The position numbers were made by a program, and so were the translations under genes. The notes under the pieces were generated by a model. It was not told where the DNA came from. It worked only from the letters and a program-made list of their open reading frames with translations, and searched no databases. Below are positions 27,585 to 31,809 of a DNA stretch of 31,809 nucleotides, one piece after another (within the stretch, counting starts at the first letter, position 1; every line of letters begins with the position of its first letter). This stretch comes from Alphaproteobacteria bacterium (GTDB taxonomy: Bacteria; Pseudomonadota; Alphaproteobacteria; Rs-D84), in assembly GCA_017650505.1 (NCBI GenBank), contig JAGCET010000017.1:1-31809 (forward strand), read 5' to 3'.

Positions 27585-28023
27585 ACTGCAAAGACTTATT
27601 CAATCGCAATCAAATCAAAACTACGCCGTTGCAAACGGCAGGGACATTCACAAAAAATTACAAAATTTGTTTTTTGATGCGCACAATGCACCAAATTGCA
27701 ATGTTGAAATTGCAGAAAAGATTGCGCACATACCAGAATTGGTAAAACTAATGGGCCCCAAATCCAAAACCGAGGTGCCGATTGCCGGCTTTGTGCACGG
27801 GAAATTTATAAGTCGAAGAATTGATAGATTATATATAGACGATGACACGAAAACCATCGTTGTTTTGGATTATAAAACAGATACAGACAAAAAACTGTTT
27901 TATAAAAAATATTCAGAACAATTAAATGAATATTACGAACTATTAAAGCAAATTTATAGTGATTTTACAATAAAATGTAAAATACTGTGGCTGTGTGATT
28001 TTACACTGGAAAATATAATATAA
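27574..28023 (+). CDS. Separately encoded AddA-type PD-(D/E)XK nuclease domain
   Basis: The 149-residue protein matches the C-terminal nuclease domain of AddA from end to end: GRDIHKKLQ (His26), GPKSKTEVPI (Glu67), RRIDRL (Asp84), VLDYKTD (Asp99, Lys101), a QLNEYYELLKQI helix and the closing KILWLCDF. The catalytic residues of RecB-family nucleases are therefore all present. It lies one frame over from the helicase and overlaps it by 11 bp. An AAGGA Shine-Dalgarno sits 9 nt before its ATG (27560-27564), and its frame is closed by a stop just upstream, which argues for independent translation rather than a sequencing error. It presumably binds the helicase to rebuild AddA. This is the best candidate for an unusual arrangement here. 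Confidence 0.85.
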   Translation: MTNKLQRLIQSQSNQNYAVANGRDIHKKLQNLFFDAHNAPNCNVEIAEKIAHIPELVKLMGPKSKTEVPIAGFVHGKFISRRIDRLYIDDDTKTIVVLDYKTDTDKKLFYKKYSEQLNEYYELLKQIYSDFTIKCKILWLCDFTLENII

Positions 28024-28034
28024 AAGTATATGAT
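28007..28034 (+). promoter_or_regulatory. recN promoter
   Basis: TGGAAA (28007-28012), 16 bp and TATGAT (28029-28034) lie 9 nt before the recN ATG. The same TGGAAA-16 arrangement is seen at obg. The promoter overlaps the end of the nuclease ORF. Confidence 0.45.
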
Positions 28035-28043
28035 GTAACTGTC

Positions 28044-29693
28044 ATGTTAAGAAGTTTGAATATTTCTAATATTGTGCTTATTGAAAAACTGAATTTGGAA
28101 TTCGGTCAGGGTCTGAATGTATTGACCGGGGAAACGGGCGCCGGAAAAAGCATTTTGTTGGACGCGTTATCTTTGGCATTGGGGGCACGTTCTGATACGG
28201 GTTTAATACGAAATGGCACAGACATGGCGTCGGTATCGGCAGAGTTTGACGCCGCGGATGCCGACACAATCAAAACACTACAAGACAATGGGATTGAATA
28301 CGATACCGAAATCATTGTACGCCGAACCCTTGGTCGCGATGGAAAAAGTCGCGCCTGGATAAACGACACCCCGGTATCGGTAAAAACACTAAAAATGATT
28401 GGCGATAATTTGGTAGAAGTGCACGGACAATTTGCAAATCACACCTTGTTAAACCCAACTATGCACCGTATTACACTGGACAATTTTGCAAGAAGAAATA
28501 ACAGTGAATTTAACGCATTATTTAACAAAGTTAACAACGCCTATCACGAATATAACGATGCAAAAATCAAATTACAACATGTAGAGGATTTCTTGGCACG
28601 TAACGCCACCGAACAAGAATACTTGGAACACAATATTGCCGAATTACGCGCATTGGATGTCAAACCGGGCGAAGAACAAGAATTGGCCGACAAGCGCGCC
28701 AACATAATAAACGCCGAAAAGAATGCCGCAATTTTGACCGATGCGATAAATGCCATGGGGCATGGGGGCGATACACTGGATGCCCAGATATTTAACGTGG
28801 CGCATATATTGGAACGCATAAAAACAGACCCAAATCCATACAGCGAACAAATTGATGCATTGTATACCGCGGCAGAAAGTGTATCAAATGTAATGGGGCA
28901 AATTGTGCCGGCCGAAATAGATACAGATACGGTTGATTCCATTGAAGAACGCCTGTTTGCCATTCGTGCCGCCGCCCGCAAGCACCACGTCGCCCCCGAT
29001 GATTTGCCGAATAAACTGACCGAGATGGAATCGCAACTGAACACAATAAACAATTCAGATGAAGAATTGCAGCGTTTAAAGACATTGGTCGTAAACGCCC
29101 AGAAAATTTATGATAAATTGGCCAATGAATTGACCGAATTACGCCGTGCGGCGGCCAATGATTTACGCACGCGCATATTGCAAGAATTACCCGATTTGAA
29201 ATTAGCAAATGCGGATTTTATAGTTGAAATTAACGAATGTTCGGCATCAAGTACGGGGCACGACGACATAACATTTATGATAAAAACAAATCCCGGAATG
29301 CCATTTGCGCCATTGCATAAATCTGCATCTGGGGGTGAATTGGCGCGTTTAATGTTGGCACTGCGCGTTGTATTGGCCGGTCCTGAATCATCGCACACGT
29401 TTGTTTTTGATGAAATTGATACAGGAATCAGTGGCGCCACGGCCAGTGCAGTTGGCGACCGGTTAAATCGTTTAAGTCATGATGCCCAGGCATTGGTTAT
29501 CACCCACTCGGCCCAGGTTGCAGGATTTGCCGACAAACATTTCAAGATTGAAAAATCCAGCAATGGTACGACAACCACGACCACGGTTCGCGAAATAACC
29601 GGTGATGAAAGATTAAACGAAATCGCCCGTATCATAAGCGGTGCAAAAATCACCCCCGAATCTATCGCCACCGCAAAAACATTGATTAAATAG
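28044..29693 (+). CDS. recN: DNA repair protein RecN
   Basis: The 549-residue SMC-like ATPase has Walker A GETGAGKS at 29-36, long coiled-coil arms (about 150-370) and the ABC signature SGGELARLMLALR. Walker B is FVFDEIDTGISG and the D-loop/H-loop end is LVITHSAQVAGFADKHFKI. RecN acts early in double-strand-break repair, holding DNA ends and sister chromatids with RecA, which fits its place beside the AddA genes. Length and domain order are normal. The start at 28044 follows the upstream ORF by 20 bp with no Shine-Dalgarno. Its stop overlaps the xseA stop by 8 bp. Confidence 0.96.
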   Translation: MLRSLNISNIVLIEKLNLEFGQGLNVLTGETGAGKSILLDALSLALGARSDTGLIRNGTDMASVSAEFDAADADTIKTLQDNGIEYDTEIIVRRTLGRDGKSRAWINDTPVSVKTLKMIGDNLVEVHGQFANHTLLNPTMHRITLDNFARRNNSEFNALFNKVNNAYHEYNDAKIKLQHVEDFLARNATEQEYLEHNIAELRALDVKPGEEQELADKRANIINAEKNAAILTDAINAMGHGGDTLDAQIFNVAHILERIKTDPNPYSEQIDALYTAAESVSNVMGQIVPAEIDTDTVDSIEERLFAIRAAARKHHVAPDDLPNKLTEMESQLNTINNSDEELQRLKTLVVNAQKIYDKLANELTELRRAAANDLRTRILQELPDLKLANADFIVEINECSASSTGHDDITFMIKTNPGMPFAPLHKSASGGELARLMLALRVVLAGPESSHTFVFDEIDTGISGATASAVGDRLNRLSHDAQALVITHSAQVAGFADKHFKIEKSSNGTTTTTTVREITGDERLNEIARIISGAKITPESIATAKTLIK

Positions 29694-30921
29694 TTATAAC
29701 CCCGTCTGAAAATTCAATCGATGCGATTTTATTGGCGGTGGTCGCACTTGATATAATCGCGCCATCCGACGCACGCGCAATCGCGTAGCCACGCATCAAG
29801 ACCTTTTTATAACTTAACGAATCTAACATACCACCAACATATTCCAATCCGCGCGTCAACTTTTCCATTTTACCGGCCAAAATGTCGGGCATTTTGGCAA
29901 CAAACTCCATTTTGTGTTTTGCATCGGTCATCTTGGCATTTATTATAATACCAATCGTACGCCCGATATCATCCAATCTTTGCGCCCGTTCCATCAGCAT
30001 TTGTTGCGGGCTTTTTATATTTATATTTTGGATTTTTTGTTTAACTGTTTGAATTCGCGCCGTCAAAGCAACAGATAACCGATGGCCAACATTTTCCAAA
30101 TCTTGAATCAGCGACAGTTTTGTTGGAACAACCGCCTCGGCTGCGCCAGTTGGGGTCGGAGCACGAAAATCCGCGGCAAAATCAACCAACATCCAATCGG
30201 GTTCATGCCCAACACCGGTTATAACCGGAATTTCACTGTTTGCGACGGCACGCACGACAATTTCTTCGGAAAACGGCAACAGGTCTTCCAACGCACCACC
30301 GCCGCGCGCCACGATAATAACATCAACATTTTTGGCACGATTAAAGTATTCAACCCCGGCGGCAACATCGGCCGCGGCGGTCGCCCCCTGAACGGTTGCG
30401 GGGTACAGAATAACACGCACCGGGAATCGTTCACGCAAACGGTTTTGAATATCTTGGAATGCGGCACCGGTCGGACTTGTGACAACACCAATTGTCGTAG
30501 GTAATTTTGGCAATGGCTTCTTACGCGTGGCATCGAACAATCCTTCGGCTGCCAATTTCTGTTTTCGTTCCTCTAACATTTTAAGGATTGCACCAACACC
30601 CGCCATTTCAATATCACTTGCCACAATTTGATAATTACTGCGCGCAGGATATGTCGTTAAACGTCCGGTAATAATAACCTCTAGCCCATCGGTCAAGGCA
30701 AATTTTATTGGTGTGCCGCGCCAAATAATTACAGACATTGCGGCCGACGCATCTTTTATCGTCATATAAATATGCCCCGATGTCGCGCGTGTAATTTGCG
30801 AAAGTTCACCACGAATTTTGATGACGGGAAAGGCGGTTTCCACAACATTTTTAAGCAATGCCGATGCATCAGACACCGAAAAAATCATATCAGGTTTAAC
30901 AAATGGTTCCGGTTTTTGCAT
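29686..30921 (-). CDS. xseA: Exodeoxyribonuclease VII large subunit
   Basis: The 411-residue product has the N-terminal OB fold (FPVIKIRGELSQITRATSGHIYMTIKD) and the catalytic core signature around IGVVTSPTGAAFQDIQNRL. It continues with the conserved VDVIIVARGGGALEDLLPFSEE and GVGHEPDWMLVDFAADFRAPTPTGAAE segments, a long helical region and a short C-terminal beta part. XseA with XseB degrades single-stranded DNA from both ends. xseB is not in the window. The gene is convergent with recN and slightly shorter than the E. coli protein (456 residues), mostly in the helical region. Confidence 0.96.
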   Translation of the reverse strand: MQKPEPFVKPDMIFSVSDASALLKNVVETAFPVIKIRGELSQITRATSGHIYMTIKDASAAMSVIIWRGTPIKFALTDGLEVIITGRLTTYPARSNYQIVASDIEMAGVGAILKMLEERKQKLAAEGLFDATRKKPLPKLPTTIGVVTSPTGAAFQDIQNRLRERFPVRVILYPATVQGATAAADVAAGVEYFNRAKNVDVIIVARGGGALEDLLPFSEEIVVRAVANSEIPVITGVGHEPDWMLVDFAADFRAPTPTGAAEAVVPTKLSLIQDLENVGHRLSVALTARIQTVKQKIQNINIKSPQQMLMERAQRLDDIGRTIGIIINAKMTDAKHKMEFVAKMPDILAGKMEKLTRGLEYVGGMLDSLSYKKVLMRGYAIARASDGAIISSATTANKIASIEFSDGVITI

Positions 30922-30970
30922 AACTCAATCTCTTTCTTTATGTTCGAATTATTATCAAATACCAAAAAAA

Positions 30971-30999
30971 TTGCAATCCTTTAATTATCATGATACAAT
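30971..30999 (+). promoter_or_regulatory. Promoter of the APH-fold kinase gene
   Basis: TTGCAA (30971-30976), 17 bp and TACAAT (30994-30999) lie 7 nt before the ATG at 31007, another case of a start codon at the expected transcription start. Confidence 0.6.
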
Positions 31000-31006
31000 C
31001 AATGAC

Positions 31007-31809
31007 ATGTTAAGTGATTCTCACCAAATAAACACAAATAACCCACGCGAAAGTCGCGTTGTTTCGGATGGGAATTATGTAATAAAAACACCGGTATCTA
31101 CGAACCAATCTTATGTTGCCGAATGGTTGCGAAAGCAACGACATGCGAATATGGTTGTTGGAAATTTATTGGCATATAAAGACAAAATGGGTGGGTATTT
31201 TATACCAAAAGTTATAAATATTTCAGACGGCAACACACCATCGGTTCGTGAAGAACGCGCCCTTGGCAGCCCAATAACCACCGAATTTTTTGTCGATTTG
31301 TCATCGGAACAACAAGAGTCGATATATAAAAAATTTTCTAATTTTTTGCATGATATAAATTATTGCAATCCTATCCATGATTTGGATTATCAACTTGGTG
31401 GGACTTTTGTAGAGGTTATTGAAAAAATAAAGTCATATTTGCCCACAGAAGCCAATAAGACTGTAGCACAGGTATACGAATTATTTAAATCACACCAAGA
31501 AATGACCGCATCATTGGTATTCTCGCACGGCGACATGAACCCAAACAATATATTTTATGATAAAGATACGGATACATTATCTGTCATAGATTTTGCTGAG
31601 GCAAAATATGAGAGTGCAGATTACATGTTTGATCACGATATTGCGAAACTTCCGTGGCTGGATATAAACAAATTGATTCAAAAATATGCACAAATATCGC
31701 CAGATATAAGAATAACAAGCAATCCAAATATGCTAAAATTATTTAATAATTTGCGGTCGATTCAATGGACAGGTGAATCATTAATATCACAACCACAAAA
31801 TTCAAAAAT
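31007..31809 (+). CDS. Aminoglycoside-phosphotransferase-fold kinase, partial (3' end beyond window)
   Basis: Reading from the ATG at 31007 gives 267 codons without a stop to the window edge. The Brenner catalytic motif HGDMNPNN is at 174-181 (catalytic Asp176, Asn181) and the metal-binding DFA at 195-197 (VIDFAEAKYESADYMFD), which are those of the APH/choline-kinase superfamily. The N-terminal lobe is weak: RVVSDGNYVIKTPVS holds a possible ATP-binding lysine, then a helix. The family phosphorylates small hydroxyl compounds such as aminoglycosides, choline, homoserine or sugars; the substrate cannot be told from this sequence, and it should not be read as a resistance gene. An alternative start is unlikely because upstream ATGs are in a frame that closes at once. 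Confidence 0.8.
   Translation, partial: MLSDSHQINTNNPRESRVVSDGNYVIKTPVSTNQSYVAEWLRKQRHANMVVGNLLAYKDKMGGYFIPKVINISDGNTPSVREERALGSPITTEFFVDLSSEQQESIYKKFSNFLHDINYCNPIHDLDYQLGGTFVEVIEKIKSYLPTEANKTVAQVYELFKSHQEMTASLVFSHGDMNPNNIFYDKDTDTLSVIDFAEAKYESADYMFDHDIAKLPWLDINKLIQKYAQISPDIRITSNPNMLKLFNNLRSIQWTGESLISQPQNSK

Noticed and set aside
27541..27600. addA frameshift as pseudogene or sequencing error
   Set aside because: An AAGGA at proper spacing before the nuclease ATG, a stop just upstream in its frame, and intact catalytic motifs in both parts favour a real split; read-level evidence would still be decisive.
31007..31809. APH-fold kinase as an antibiotic-resistance gene
   Set aside because: Only the superfamily catalytic motifs are visible; most such proteins are metabolic kinases and nothing here points to aminoglycosides.

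Overview
The window looks like a chromosomal segment of an uncultured, probably host-associated and oxygen-limited alphaproteobacterium. The strongest marker is a circularly permuted, two-piece tmRNA gene (13432-13735), the arrangement found in Alphaproteobacteria. It is supported by an AddA-type helicase, a dnaK promoter close to the alphaproteobacterial heat-shock (RpoH) pattern, and a rubrerythrin. Standard stop codons are used, and prfB (RF2, which reads TGA) is present. Genus-level placement cannot be made from this sequence alone.

Layout. 1-4578 (minus) is one uninterrupted reading frame of at least 1526 codons, cut by the window edge. It encodes a secreted, cysteine-rich protein of many internal repeats. 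Then come tRNA(CAU), a PIF1-like helicase gene, and a convergent overlapping operon lon-hypothetical-tsaB-rimI (9243 to 6165, minus). After tRNA-Arg(CCG) there is a lipoprotein/hypothetical pair (9501-10449), rubrerythrin (minus), obg with a downstream repeat protein (minus), the two-piece tmRNA with a small membrane protein gene behind it, a hypothetical gene, a candidate small RNA, tRNA-Ser(GGA) and rpoZ (minus), then mtaB, a secreted Cys-rich protein (minus), prfB with its programmed +1 frameshift, dnaK (minus), a secreted protein (minus), a 550-bp intergenic region holding a MITE-like element, and a membrane-anchored coiled-coil protein (minus). The right end is a DNA-repair block: addA helicase, a separately encoded AddA-type nuclease, recN and convergent xseA, then a partial APH-fold kinase that runs off the edge.

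How the genes work together. Core themes are translation fidelity and rescue (tmRNA, RF2, tsaB, rimI, mtaB, obg), protein quality control (dnaK, a Lon lacking its protease domain) and double-strand-break repair (AddA parts, RecN, ExoVII large subunit). Three long secreted proteins point to an elaborate cell surface.

Most notable observations: (1) Lon stops exactly at the ATPase/protease boundary; (2) AddA is split into helicase and nuclease ORFs with a ribosome-binding site before the second; (3) at least six genes have a good promoter whose -10 box lies only 6-10 nt before the start codon and no Shine-Dalgarno, implying widespread leaderless mRNAs; (4) lon and dnaK share a near-identical heat-shock-like promoter; (5) a 208-bp element with 19-bp terminal inverted repeats and tandem hairpins; (6) a candidate ~85-nt small RNA with its own promoter and terminator. 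No CRISPR array, transposase or prophage was seen.
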